Source of the DNA: Duganella sp. 1411
Lineage (GTDB): Bacteria > Pseudomonadota > Gammaproteobacteria > Burkholderiales > Burkholderiaceae_D
Assembly (NCBI RefSeq): GCF_017833525.1
Contig: NZ_JAFICD010000001.1
Span: forward strand, 2,764,647-2,828,646
Length of the DNA: 64,000 nt
Reading direction: 5' to 3'
This document shows, one piece after another, positions 52,712 to 61,410 of the stretch (within the stretch, counting starts at the first letter, position 1; every line of letters starts with the position of its first letter). The notes beneath the pieces are model-generated. The model saw nothing but the letters and a program-made list of their open reading frames with translations, had not been told where the DNA came from and did no database searches. A program made the translations under genes and the position numbers.

Positions 52712-53677
52712 TTACTTGAGTATGCGGGAGGATTTTTCGATAGCGCCGCGAATCTCCGCGATGGCCTTTTCGATTTCATCGTCGTCGAAGGCGGCGTCGG
52801 CGTCGGGCGCCTGCGCCGGCCGCGGCGCCACCGGCGCGCCCAGGATGGTGGTGCTGTGCAGGTCCTGCGGCAGCGCCTCGGTCGAGATCACCGTCGGCAT
52901 CGCGCCCGCCGTCATGGCGTCCAGGCCGTCGACCACCGAACTGCCCTGCCACATGATGGCCAGCGCGGTGACGTTGTCGCCGCCGTCGCCGGCCGCCTCC
53001 AGCGCGGCGCGCAGCAGGTCGGGCACGGCCCGCGCCACCGGCTGGGCGTCCATGCGGCGCGCCATGTCGTCGTCCGGCAGCATGGACCACAACCCGTCGG
53101 AGCACAACAGCATGCGGTCGCCCGGCAGCACGCCCTCGGCGCCGCCCACCTCGACCTTCGGCAGGCTGTCGGCGCCCAGGCAGTTGTAAAGCTTGTTGCG
53201 GTCCGGGTGGGTGGCGCGCGCGGACGGCGGCACCAGGCCCTTGGCGATCAGGCTTTCGATATGCGAATGGTCGCGCGTGCGCGCCAGGATGCGGCCGTCG
53301 CGCATCCAGTACAGCCGCGAGTCGCCGCAATGGGCCCACGTGGCCGTGTTGTGCTGGATCAGGCAGGCGACGATGGTGGTGCGCGGCGTCTCCGGCATCT
53401 CGTGCGCCAGCCGGTAGGCGTGGATGTCGCGGTGCGCGGCCACGAAGGCCTCCTCGAGAAAGCGCCGCGGCTTTTTGACGTAGGGCGCGGCCTCGCGCTG
53501 GAACAGCGCCGAAATGGTTTGCAGCGCGACGGCGGCGGCCACCTCGCCGCGCGCGTGCCCGCCCATGCCGTCGGCCAGCACCAGCAACAGCGCGTCGCGG
53601 GTGAAGCTGTAGCCCATGCGGTCCTGGTTGACCTTGCGGCCGCCGATGTGGCTTTCCTGATACACGGAGAATTGCAT
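52712..53677 (-). CDS. PP2C-family protein phosphatase
   Basis: 321 residues. Metal-binding motifs are intact: KVNQDRMGYS, LVLADGMGGHARGEVAA, CGDSRLYWMRDG and GDGGDNVTALAI. The phosphatase domain fills the first 240 residues and is followed by an acidic tail (APDADAAFDDDEIEKAIAEI). It removes phosphate from Ser/Thr residues and is encoded 36 bp behind the Ser/Thr kinase, its probable counter-enzyme. Confidence 0.94.
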   Translation of the reverse strand: MQFSVYQESHIGGRKVNQDRMGYSFTRDALLLVLADGMGGHARGEVAAAVALQTISALFQREAAPYVKKPRRFLEEAFVAAHRDIHAYRLAHEMPETPRTTIVACLIQHNTATWAHCGDSRLYWMRDGRILARTRDHSHIESLIAKGLVPPSARATHPDRNKLYNCLGADSLPKVEVGGAEGVLPGDRMLLCSDGLWSMLPDDDMARRMDAQPVARAVPDLLRAALEAAGDGGDNVTALAIMWQGSSVVDGLDAMTAGAMPTVISTEALPQDLHSTTILGAPVAPRPAQAPDADAAFDDDEIEKAIAEIRGAIEKSSRILK

Positions 53678-53713
53678 TTTTGCCTATCCAGTTGGTCTTG
53701 CATACGGTCCGGC

Positions 53714-54721
53714 TCAGACCAGCGTGTCCGGCCCGGCCCTGGCCTTGGGCCGCGCCGCCCCGCCCAGCCGCCCCACCAGGCCGCGCAGGCCGCCGCCCAG
53801 CCTTGCCATGATGCCGCGCGGCGCTTGCGGTGGCGGCGGCGGCGCCGCCTGCAGCACCTTCTGCAGCGCGAACAGGCTTTGCGGGCGCTCGAGCGGGTCG
53901 ACCCGCAGGCACCAACGCACCAGCTCCACCAGCTCCGGCGAATAGCCGCCCGCGAGTTTGTCGAAGTGGCCGGCCATTTTATCCTCGCTCTTGCGCTGGT
54001 CGGCCGGCTGCGGCGGCGAACCGACCATGCAGGCGAACATCGACGCGCCGATGCTGTACACGTCCGACCACGGCCCCAGGCCGCCGGTCTTGGCGTACAG
54101 CTCGGGCGGCGCGAAGCCCGGCGTGTACATCGGCGCCAGGGTCGGCATGTCGTTGTTGACGGTCTGGCGCGCTGCGCCAAAGTCTAACAGCATCGGCGTG
54201 CCGTCGGTGCGTAAATAGATGTTGGCCGGCTTCAGGTCCAGGTGCAGCAGCTTGCTGGCGTGGACCTCGCGCAGCCCCTTGAGCACCTGGATGAAGATCG
54301 TGCGGATGAAGGCCTCGCCCACTTTGCCGCCCTTGGCGCGCTGGCGCTGGATATGCTCCTGCAGCGAATGGCCCGATTCGTAGGCCATGACCATGTAGAC
54401 GGTGTCGTGGGCGCGGAAGAAATTGAGCACGCTGACGACGTTGGGGTGGGCGATGCGGGCCAGCGCCCTGCCCTCCTCGAAGAAGCACTTCAGGCCGATG
54501 CGGAACACCGGCAGGTTGGCGCGCGAGACGGTCGGCACCAGCTCGCCGTCGCGGCGCAGCGCAAGCGAACTGGGCAAATACTCCTTGATGGCCACGGCCA
54601 CCCCGTCCGGGTCGTACGCGAGGTAAACAATACTGAACCCACCGGACGCAATTTTCTTTACAATGCGATATCCAGCAATTTCCAGACCATCTGGCAACGG
54701 GGCGTTGTTTTGTGCAGCCAT
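53714..54721 (-). CDS. Hanks-type serine/threonine protein kinase
   Basis: 335 residues. The glycine loop is KIASGGFSIVYLAYD, the catalytic lysine is in VAIKEYLP, the catalytic loop HLDLKPANIYL and the metal Asp in LLDFGAARQ; all are present, so it should be active. The last 60 residues are Pro- and Gly/Arg-rich (APPPPPQAPRG, then RLGGGLRGLVGRLGG) and basic, with no clear transmembrane helix. It forms a kinase-phosphatase pair with the next gene and is divergent from yicC. Confidence 0.94.
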   Translation of the reverse strand: MAAQNNAPLPDGLEIAGYRIVKKIASGGFSIVYLAYDPDGVAVAIKEYLPSSLALRRDGELVPTVSRANLPVFRIGLKCFFEEGRALARIAHPNVVSVLNFFRAHDTVYMVMAYESGHSLQEHIQRQRAKGGKVGEAFIRTIFIQVLKGLREVHASKLLHLDLKPANIYLRTDGTPMLLDFGAARQTVNNDMPTLAPMYTPGFAPPELYAKTGGLGPWSDVYSIGASMFACMVGSPPQPADQRKSEDKMAGHFDKLAGGYSPELVELVRWCLRVDPLERPQSLFALQKVLQAAPPPPPQAPRGIMARLGGGLRGLVGRLGGAARPKARAGPDTLV

Positions 54722-54795
54722 AGGATTCCTCGCCTCAACACACCGGATTGTGTGGATAAATCACTGTTTTGTAAAGATTAAATCGGGGATATCCA

Positions 54796-55701
54796 TTGAG
54801 CATTTCCAGCATGACGGGCTACGCGGTCGCCACCAGTGAAAGCGCGGCGGGCACACTGACGATCGAAATCAAGAGCGTAAACTCGCGCTTTCTCGATCTG
54901 CAGTTTCGAATAAACGACGATTTGCGCGCGCTCGAACCCGATTTGCGCGCGGCGATCATGGCCGCCATCACCCGTGGCAAGGTCGAGCTGAGGCTCAGTT
55001 TCGGCCGCAAGGCGGCTACGGCCGGCACGCAGGCGCTCAACCTGCCGCTGCTGACCGAATTACAAAGATTGCAACTCGAAGTCGGCGCCCACTTCCCCTC
55101 CGCGCCGACCATGTCGGTGGCCGAGCTGCTGCGCTGGCCGGGCGTGATCGAGGAGGCGCAGATCGGCCAGGAGTCGCTGCAGGCTGACGTCGCCGCGCTG
55201 ACCGCGCGCACGGTCGAGGCCTTCGTCGTCAGCCGCCAGCGCGAGGGCGCCGCGCTCGAGGCCATGCTGACCTCGCGCATCGAGGCGATGGAGGTGATCG
55301 TCAAGCGCATCACGCCGCTGATCCCGCAGGTGGTGGCGGCGTTCCAGCAAAAGGCCGTCGAGCGCATGCAGGACGCGCTGGGGCTGGCCTGCCAGGGCTC
55401 GAATTCGGCGCTGTCGCGCCAGGACGCGCTCGAGCGCATCCGCCAGGAGGTGATCCTGTACGGCATCCGCATCGACGTCGCCGAGGAGCTGGGCCGGCTG
55501 TCGGCGCACCTGGCCGAGACGCGCCACATCCTGAAAAAAGGCGGCCAGGTCGGCAAGCGCCTCGATTTCATGATGCAGGAGCTCAACCGCGAAGCGAACA
55601 CGCTCGGCGCCAAGGCCTCGGTCAAGGAGCTGGCCGACGCCTCGATGGAACTCAAGCTGCTCATCGAGCAGATGCGCGAGCAGGTGCAGAACCTGGAGTA
55701 A
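54796..55701 (+). CDS. yicC: YicC-family endoribonuclease
   Basis: 301 residues. The start SMTGYAVATSES, the segment IEIKSVNSRFLDLQFRI and the C-terminal KRLDFMMQELNREANTLGAK are diagnostic of YicC. The first codon is probably TTG at 54796 (giving MSISSMTGY, the usual family start); ATG at 54811 is the alternative. YicC proteins are RNases acting on small RNAs. In related bacteria yicC is followed by gmk; here a toxin-antitoxin locus follows instead. Confidence 0.94.
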   Translation: MSISSMTGYAVATSESAAGTLTIEIKSVNSRFLDLQFRINDDLRALEPDLRAAIMAAITRGKVELRLSFGRKAATAGTQALNLPLLTELQRLQLEVGAHFPSAPTMSVAELLRWPGVIEEAQIGQESLQADVAALTARTVEAFVVSRQREGAALEAMLTSRIEAMEVIVKRITPLIPQVVAAFQQKAVERMQDALGLACQGSNSALSRQDALERIRQEVILYGIRIDVAEELGRLSAHLAETRHILKKGGQVGKRLDFMMQELNREANTLGAKASVKELADASMELKLLIEQMREQVQNLE

Positions 55702-55833
55702 GGTTCCCGCTTCGTCCCCCGAATCGATTTATTAAGCCCAACGGGCGACAAGTTGGACCGCTTGCGAAACGCGCTTGCGGCGCCTTACCGGCTGTAGTAA
55801 TTTCATCGTATCCAGCCGGGACGAGGTGCCGCC

Positions 55834-56088
55834 ATGACCGTCACAACCTTACCAATCCAGGATTTCATTCAAAACGCCGCCGAGGCGACAAGTGTGGCCA
55901 ACAATGAGCCCGTGTTCATCACGGACCGGGGTCGCACCACACATGTTCTGCTTAAGTTTTCCGACTACCAACGTCTAATCCGAGAGCATCGGAACATGGC
56001 CGAACTGCTTGCCGTTCCGGACATGGCGGATATCGAGTTCGAACCGATCCGGTCGCGCGAAACCGCCAAGCCGGCGGATTTTTCGTGA
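55834..56088 (+). CDS. Phd/YefM-type antitoxin
   Basis: 84 residues. The N-terminal half (PIQDFIQNAAEATSVANNEP, then VFITDRGRTTHVLLKFSDYQ) is the Phd/YefM DNA-binding fold. The acidic C-terminus (AVPDMADIEFEPIRSRE) is the toxin-binding tail. It overlaps the following PIN-type gene in a TGATG junction. Phd-type antitoxins autoregulate their operon. Confidence 0.9.
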   Translation: MTVTTLPIQDFIQNAAEATSVANNEPVFITDRGRTTHVLLKFSDYQRLIREHRNMAELLAVPDMADIEFEPIRSRETAKPADFS

Positions 56089-56396
56089 TGTACCTTGTCG
56101 ATACCAATGTGGTATCGGAGTTGCGCAAAGCGCGGCAAGGCAAGGCCAACCGCAATGTCGTGCGTTGGCGGGTGGCTGCCGACTCAAGTACGCTCTATCT
56201 GTCGGTCGTCACGGTGCATGAACTGGAAATCGGCATCTTGTTATCGGAACGACGCAACGCCGCAAACGCCGTCGCCTTACGCGTTTGGATGGACGACCAC
56301 ATCATCCCGTCATATTCCGGCCGCATCCTGTGCCCCCTGGCTCTAAGACGCCAGCGCGCTGTCAACCGCCGGACGGGCGCGTCCCCGGTTACCTAA
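56088..56396 (+). pseudogene. VapC/FitB-like PIN-domain toxin, C-terminally truncated
   Basis: 102 residues, where the family usually has about 135-140. MYLVDTNVVSELRKARQGKA contains the first catalytic Asp, and LSVVTVHELEIGILLSERR contains the second acidic residue (Glu). After RILCPLALRRQ the sequence diverges into AVNRRTGASPVT and stops. The third and fourth acidic positions, normally in DALIAATAL and VTRNVRDF segments, are missing. The 3' part was thus lost or replaced, and the toxin is probably inactive while the antitoxin is intact. Confidence 0.75.
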
Positions 56397-56516
56397 TTTC
56401 ATATGTTGTATTAACGCTTTTTGTAATTGCCGCAAGTATTTTCCCTCCACATAATAGCTTCCACAAGCATGGTCTTGCAGTTAACAAGTCATGCAAAATA
56501 TAAAAGTGGGGAGACG

Positions 56517-56684
56517 ATGCGAACATCAAAACTATCGGGAGCGCCGAGGCTTCGTGCCGCCTGTACGGCCGGTCTTCGGGCGCTGATCTTGGCCTCCGGC
56601 ACAACCGCCACGCCCGACACTCCAGCAAACACTTCGACCCGATCGCCGACACGGCGGCCAACAACTACTTACTTCCACCACTAG
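56517..56684 (+). CDS. Possible small ORF, 55 residues, signal-peptide-like (doubtful)
   Basis: An ATG with GGGGAG five bases upstream opens a frame MRTSKLSGAPRLRAACTAGL that continues with a Thr/Pro/Arg-rich end. A second frame after the stop would read a Ser/Thr-rich tail (STTSSNSSAARPAAS), so this may be a frameshifted remnant of a longer secreted or lipoprotein gene. The surrounding 56397-56753 stretch holds nothing else that I can identify. Low confidence. Confidence 0.3.
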   Translation: MRTSKLSGAPRLRAACTAGLRALILASGTTATPDTPANTSTRSPTRRPTTTYFHH

Positions 56685-56753
56685 TTCCAACTCGTCGGCG
56701 GCGCGGCCGGCGGCGAGCATCGTCAGCAAATGAAAAAGAAAGGAATAACTACA

Positions 56754-58028
56754 ATGAGGGGACTATCCATGAGATTCCAAATGTCGGCCATCGGCGTGGT
56801 CTATGCAACGATGCTGGCCGCCTGCGGCGGGGGCGGCGGCGGCAGTGACGGCGGCGCGGTGCAGTCGATTTCCTTCCCGTTCGCGGGCGGGGGGACGGTC
56901 AGCGCGCCGCCCGCCGTCACGACCACCACGCTGAGGGCGACGGCCAGCTCCGGCGGGCCCATCACCTACACGTCGGAGACGCCGGCGGTTTGCAGCGTCA
57001 GCGGCAGCACCCTGTCGCTGCTCAAGGCGGGCGAGTGCGCGGTGACCGCCCGCCAGGCCGGTTTCGAAGGCTACGCGGCGGTCTCGCAGCGCCAGCTGTT
57101 CGTCGTGCCCAAAATGCCGCAAATGATCGTCTTCCGCAACCCGGGGGCGCAACCGCTGGATACGCACCCGGTCGCGCTGTCGGCCACCGCCGGCGCGGGC
57201 GGGGCCGTCACCTTCGCCTCCAGCACGCCCTCCGTGTGCACGGTCAGCGGCAGCGCCTTGACCAAGCTGGCCAACGGCCTGTGCACCGTCACCGGCACCC
57301 AGGACGGCGACGACATCTATGAAAAGGCGTCGGTGGTGAGGAACATCCCGATCGGCACCGAACAGGCGCCCGCGCTGACCTTCACGGCCGGCTTCAAGGA
57401 CGCCACCACCACCAGGGACGGCGGCACCGTCGAAGGTTTCGCCGGCACCAGCGAGAACGGGTGGTGGTGCAACGGCGCGTGCGAGCAGGCCGCCTCCGCC
57501 GATGGCGGCAGCCTGACGTTCACGTTCAAGCTCAAGCTGGACCACCCCAGCGGCGGCGCGATCGGCGGCTACTACAGCCTCGGCCTGTACGCCGCCGGGC
57601 TGAAGGAGCTTTCCAAGTCCGGGCCCACGGCGGTCGGCGTGCGCATCGATTCCCAGGCGACGATGAAGTTCACCATCGCCCAGAACGCCGACTGGCTTAG
57701 CCCGGGCAACAACGGCGTCAGCGTCGATCTGGTGCTCGGCCACTTCGTCGTCAAGGCCGACGGCAAGCCGTGCAACGTGGCGCTGCGGGCGAAAGCCAAG
57801 CCGGTCGACACGACGGCCACCGCGTTCAGCCTCGGGCTGAAGGACTTCACCATCGGCGATGCCTGCGGACTGAGCGACCTCAACGCGTGGAACGAGCTGC
57901 AGGACTACCCGATCGCCAAGGTCGGCTTCAGCGCCGACAGCATGAACACCACGGTCTCGAGCACGCCGGCGGACAAACCGACCTACACCACCCAGCTCAC
58001 GCTGACCGGCCCGATCACCTTCCAATAA
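56754..58028 (+). CDS. Lipoprotein with two bacterial Ig-like repeats, function unknown
   Basis: About 424 residues. The start (AAAGGA nine bases upstream) gives a signal ending in the lipobox MLAACGGGGGG. Two Ig-like repeats follow: QSISFPFAGGGTVSAPPAV to CAVTARQAGFEGYAAVSQ, and QMIVFRNPGAQPLDTHPVAL to CTVTGTQDGDDIYEKAS, each containing a TPxVCxVSG motif. The C-terminal 180 residues (FTAGFKDATTTRDGG onward, with WWCNGACEQA) are a beta-rich domain that I do not recognise. It lies 69 bp before a TonB-dependent receptor, so it is probably a surface-exposed partner in substrate capture. Confidence 0.82.
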   Translation: MRGLSMRFQMSAIGVVYATMLAACGGGGGGSDGGAVQSISFPFAGGGTVSAPPAVTTTTLRATASSGGPITYTSETPAVCSVSGSTLSLLKAGECAVTARQAGFEGYAAVSQRQLFVVPKMPQMIVFRNPGAQPLDTHPVALSATAGAGGAVTFASSTPSVCTVSGSALTKLANGLCTVTGTQDGDDIYEKASVVRNIPIGTEQAPALTFTAGFKDATTTRDGGTVEGFAGTSENGWWCNGACEQAASADGGSLTFTFKLKLDHPSGGAIGGYYSLGLYAAGLKELSKSGPTAVGVRIDSQATMKFTIAQNADWLSPGNNGVSVDLVLGHFVVKADGKPCNVALRAKAKPVDTTATAFSLGLKDFTIGDACGLSDLNAWNELQDYPIAKVGFSADSMNTTVSSTPADKPTYTTQLTLTGPITFQ

Positions 58029-58097
58029 CCGCGAGCGCCGGCGACGGCCACCGCCGCGCGCGATGGCCGCCAGGGCATTTACCAGGGGACAAATACA

Positions 58098-61000
58098 ATG
58101 AAAAAATTCAGGACCAAGAGCAACGCGGCGCCGTTCAAGATGACGGCGCTGGCCTTCGCCGCCGCGCAGCTCGCGCTGGTGTGCGGCAATGCCGCGCTGG
58201 CACAGACGGCGCCGGCGGCGACCACGGCCGGCGACGACGCGGGACCGACCAAGGTCGTCGTGACCGGCCAGCGCCGGCAACTGGAGACCGCGCAGCGCAT
58301 CAAGCAGGAGGCCGACCAGATCGTCGACTCGGTCGTGGCCGACGAGGCCGGCAAGCTGCCGGACAAGTCGATCACCGAGGTGCTGCAACGGGTGGTGGGC
58401 CTGACCATGGACCGCAACCGCTCGCGCACCGGCGCCAACCTGGCCGCCAACGGCCTGGGCTTCGATGTCGAGGGGTCGGGCGTGCAGATTCGCGGCCTGT
58501 CCTGGGGCTCCTCCACACTGAACGGACGTGAAAGCTTTTCGGCCGGCTGGCCCGGGCGCGAATTGAGCTGGGGCGACGTGCCGCCGGAACTGATGGCGGG
58601 CGTGGACGTGTACAAGAATCCGTCCGCCGAGCTGGTCGAAGGCGGCATCAGCGGCCAGATCGACCTGCGCACGCGCCTGCCTTTCGACGCCAAGGGGCAA
58701 TACGGCGCCTTTTCCGTCTCGGACAACTACGCGGTGCTGGGCAAGAAAAATTCGCCCGCCTTCTCCGGCCTGTACTCGAACCGCTGGTCGACCGACATGG
58801 GCGAAGTGGGCGTGCTGCTGGACCTCTCCTACGGCAACACCGCGAGCCGCGTCGACTCGATCGACCAATCCCCCTACTTCCCGCGCACCGACGTCGTGCC
58901 CGGCAAGACGGTGTGGCTGCCGAACGGCGCCAGCTGGGGCTCGAGCACGACCGATTCCAAACGCACCGGCATCTATGGCGCCCTGCAGTGGAAGAAGAAC
59001 GACAAGCAGTCGTCGCTGACCTACTTCGATTCCAATTTCCGTTCAACCAACACCGGCAACAGCCTGTTCGCCGCCGCCGAAAATCCGTACATGGTCAAAT
59101 ACGGCGACGCCAGGTACGACAGCCGCGGCGTCTTCCAATCGGGCGTGCTGTCGTATCCGATCGGCGGGCAAGGCGCGAACCAGTTCGCCGACGGCGGCCT
59201 GGGCATGGGCACCACCCGCAATTACAGCAGCGTCAAAGGCCGCACCAGCGAACTGGCCTGGAACTTCAAGTGGCAGGCCAGCGAGCGCTGGTCGTTCCAG
59301 AACGATCTGCAGTGGGTGCATGCCACCAATAGCGGGGACAACGGCATGCTCAACCTGCAAACGTTCGTGCCCAGCATGGGCCTGGACGTCTCCGGCGCGC
59401 GCCCCGTGTTCAGTTTCGACGACAAGGCCCGCAAGTTCCTGGGCGACGCCGGCAATTACTTCTGGAGCGCCTCGCAGCCCGAGGTCAACAAGGCCAAGGC
59501 CGACCTGTATGCGTGGAAGGCCGACGCCAGGTTCATCTTCGACCACCCGGTGCTGCGCGACGTGCGCTTTGGCGTGCGCCTGACGGAGCGCTCGTCGACC
59601 AAATACAAGAACGCCGGCACCGGCTGGAAATCCTACGCCGATCCTTGGCAAGTGGCGTCCACCAAGGTCGCGGGGCAGTTGCCGAATCCGGCCGATCTGG
59701 GCTGGCAACGGAGTAACTTCGGCTACCTGAGCGACCCGCGGTATGCGGCCCTCGGCAGCGTCGAACAATTCTCGTTCCCGGACTTCTTCAACGGCCGTAT
59801 CGCGGCGCCGCCGACGATCGTGTTGCCGACCATGGCCATGGTGATGAACAAGCCGGGCGCGTACCGGCAATTGTTGGCGGCACGTCTGCTCAATTGCGCG
59901 GACGAAAATGCGATCAAGGGCACGCCGGACCGCGATTGCCAGGTCGCCTCCGGCAATGCCGACTGGAAGCCGGATGGCTACGACACGTCCGATCCCAAGT
60001 ACATCAGCAAGCACAACGAGGGCACCCAGGCCCTTTACGGCACCTTGCGCTTCGGCTTCGACAACTTGAAGTTCCCGGTGGACGGCAACGCCGGCATACG
60101 GGTGGTCAGGACCAGCACGGTGGCCCACGGCTACACGGTGTTCAAACCGACGTATGGCGCCACCACGCCGCCCAGCGTGCCCCGGTTCGGACCGATCGAC
60201 GAGCCGATCGATGCCAAAAGCAGCCACGTCGACATCATCCCCAGCCTGAACCTGAAGACCAGCCTGACCGACAAGCTGCAGTCCCGGCTGGCGCTGTCGC
60301 GCGGCATTTACCGCCCCGGCTTCGACCAGTTGCAGGAGTACATCACCTTGGATCAGAAGGTGAATATGAACGCCACCAACACCGCCGTCATCGACTCGAT
60401 CAGCTACACCGGCACCAACGACGGCAACGCGAAACTGAAGCCGCTCAAGTCGAACAACATCGACCTGTCGCTGGAATGGTATCCGCAGAGCGGGCAGTCG
60501 CTGACCGCCACGCTGTTCTACAAGAATGTCAAGGACGTTATCCTGACCAAATCGTACACCAGGACCGTCAAGGACCTGGCCGGCAACGACCAGGACTTCA
60601 CGATCACCGGACCGGACAACGCGGCCAAGCTGTGGTTGGCCGGCATCGAAGTCGCCGGCGCGACCTACGTGGATAAGATTCCCGCGTTGGCCGAGTTGCT
60701 GCCCGACTGGGCGAAGGGCTTCGGCATCTCCGCGAACTACACCTACATCGACAACAAGCAGACGCTATACCACCCCTTCAAGATGGCTTATTGCCCCGCC
60801 GGAAAAAGCGGCACGGCCGCCAGCCTGTACGGCTGCGACACCAACGGCCTGCCCTTCAAGGACTTGCCGGTGGCGTACATGTCGAAGAATGCCCTCAACC
60901 TGGGCTTCATGTACGACCGCGGGCCGATTTCGGCACGCCTGGCGTATAACTGGCGCAGCCGCATGTTGCTGGCGACCGGCGTCTACGGCGCGTCCGGCGA

Positions 61001-61274
61001 AAACGGCACCAGCGCCGATCCGACCCGCGCCGCCGCCAATGGCGACATGCCGAAGGACGTGGGATGGTCGATTCCGGTTTGGCAGGAAGCCGTCGGCCAG
61101 TGGGATGCGGGCATCAACTACCGCTTCACCGAACACTTCTACGGCAGCTTCAATGTCAGCAACCTGACCCAGACGGTGACTAAGCAGACCAATCAGCACT
61201 CCATCGGCCAAACCGGCCGCAGCTGGTTCGATCCGGGTCGCAGCTTCCGGGTGTCGATGGGTTACACCTTCTGA
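58098..61274 (+). CDS. TonB-dependent outer-membrane receptor
   Basis: 1058 residues. A signal peptide ends near CGNAALAQT and is followed by a TonB-box-like TKVVVTGQR. The plug domain includes DKSITEVLQRVVGLTMDRNR, GVQIRGLSWG and VDVYKNPSAELVEGGISGQI. The rest is a 22-strand barrel ending VSMGYTF with the terminal aromatic residue. The plug resembles carbohydrate-type receptors of Caulobacter and Xanthomonas, not classic siderophore receptors. GGGGA precedes the start. It is flanked by a lipoprotein gene and a GntR regulator, suggesting a regulated uptake locus for a specific substrate, probably an oligosaccharide (inference). Confidence 0.95.
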   Translation: MKKFRTKSNAAPFKMTALAFAAAQLALVCGNAALAQTAPAATTAGDDAGPTKVVVTGQRRQLETAQRIKQEADQIVDSVVADEAGKLPDKSITEVLQRVVGLTMDRNRSRTGANLAANGLGFDVEGSGVQIRGLSWGSSTLNGRESFSAGWPGRELSWGDVPPELMAGVDVYKNPSAELVEGGISGQIDLRTRLPFDAKGQYGAFSVSDNYAVLGKKNSPAFSGLYSNRWSTDMGEVGVLLDLSYGNTASRVDSIDQSPYFPRTDVVPGKTVWLPNGASWGSSTTDSKRTGIYGALQWKKNDKQSSLTYFDSNFRSTNTGNSLFAAAENPYMVKYGDARYDSRGVFQSGVLSYPIGGQGANQFADGGLGMGTTRNYSSVKGRTSELAWNFKWQASERWSFQNDLQWVHATNSGDNGMLNLQTFVPSMGLDVSGARPVFSFDDKARKFLGDAGNYFWSASQPEVNKAKADLYAWKADARFIFDHPVLRDVRFGVRLTERSSTKYKNAGTGWKSYADPWQVASTKVAGQLPNPADLGWQRSNFGYLSDPRYAALGSVEQFSFPDFFNGRIAAPPTIVLPTMAMVMNKPGAYRQLLAARLLNCADENAIKGTPDRDCQVASGNADWKPDGYDTSDPKYISKHNEGTQALYGTLRFGFDNLKFPVDGNAGIRVVRTSTVAHGYTVFKPTYGATTPPSVPRFGPIDEPIDAKSSHVDIIPSLNLKTSLTDKLQSRLALSRGIYRPGFDQLQEYITLDQKVNMNATNTAVIDSISYTGTNDGNAKLKPLKSNNIDLSLEWYPQSGQSLTATLFYKNVKDVILTKSYTRTVKDLAGNDQDFTITGPDNAAKLWLAGIEVAGATYVDKIPALAELLPDWAKGFGISANYTYIDNKQTLYHPFKMAYCPAGKSGTAASLYGCDTNGLPFKDLPVAYMSKNALNLGFMYDRGPISARLAYNWRSRMLLATGVYGASGENGTSADPTRAAANGDMPKDVGWSIPVWQEAVGQWDAGINYRFTEHFYGSFNVSNLTQTVTKQTNQHSIGQTGRSWFDPGRSFRVSMGYTF

Positions 61275-61298
61275 TCCCAAGCGCTTGGGTATCACGGG

Positions 61299-61327
61299 AA
61301 AGGCGGCGTTGGCCGCCTTTTTTTTGG
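61299..61327 (+). terminator. Intrinsic terminator of the TonB receptor gene
   Basis: AAAGGCGGC, a short GTT loop and GGCCGCCTTT are followed by a run of T, giving a strong stem and U-tract 25 bp after the stop. Confidence 0.9.
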
Positions 61328-61378
61328 GCGGGCCGCCCACGGAAAAAGCCGCCGCCCGCACGCGGCGGCCGATCGTAG

Positions 61379-61400
61379 TGTATTCTATGTATCCAATACA
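61379..61400. promoter_or_regulatory. Likely GntR operator
   Basis: TGTATCCAATACA (61388-61400) is a perfect palindrome of 5+3+5 bases. A further TGTATT at 61379-61384 makes a partial second repeat. It lies 11 bp before the GntR start, so it probably mediates autoregulation. I did not find the same sequence upstream of the lipoprotein gene. Confidence 0.55.
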
Positions 61401-61410
61401 TTCGACATCC

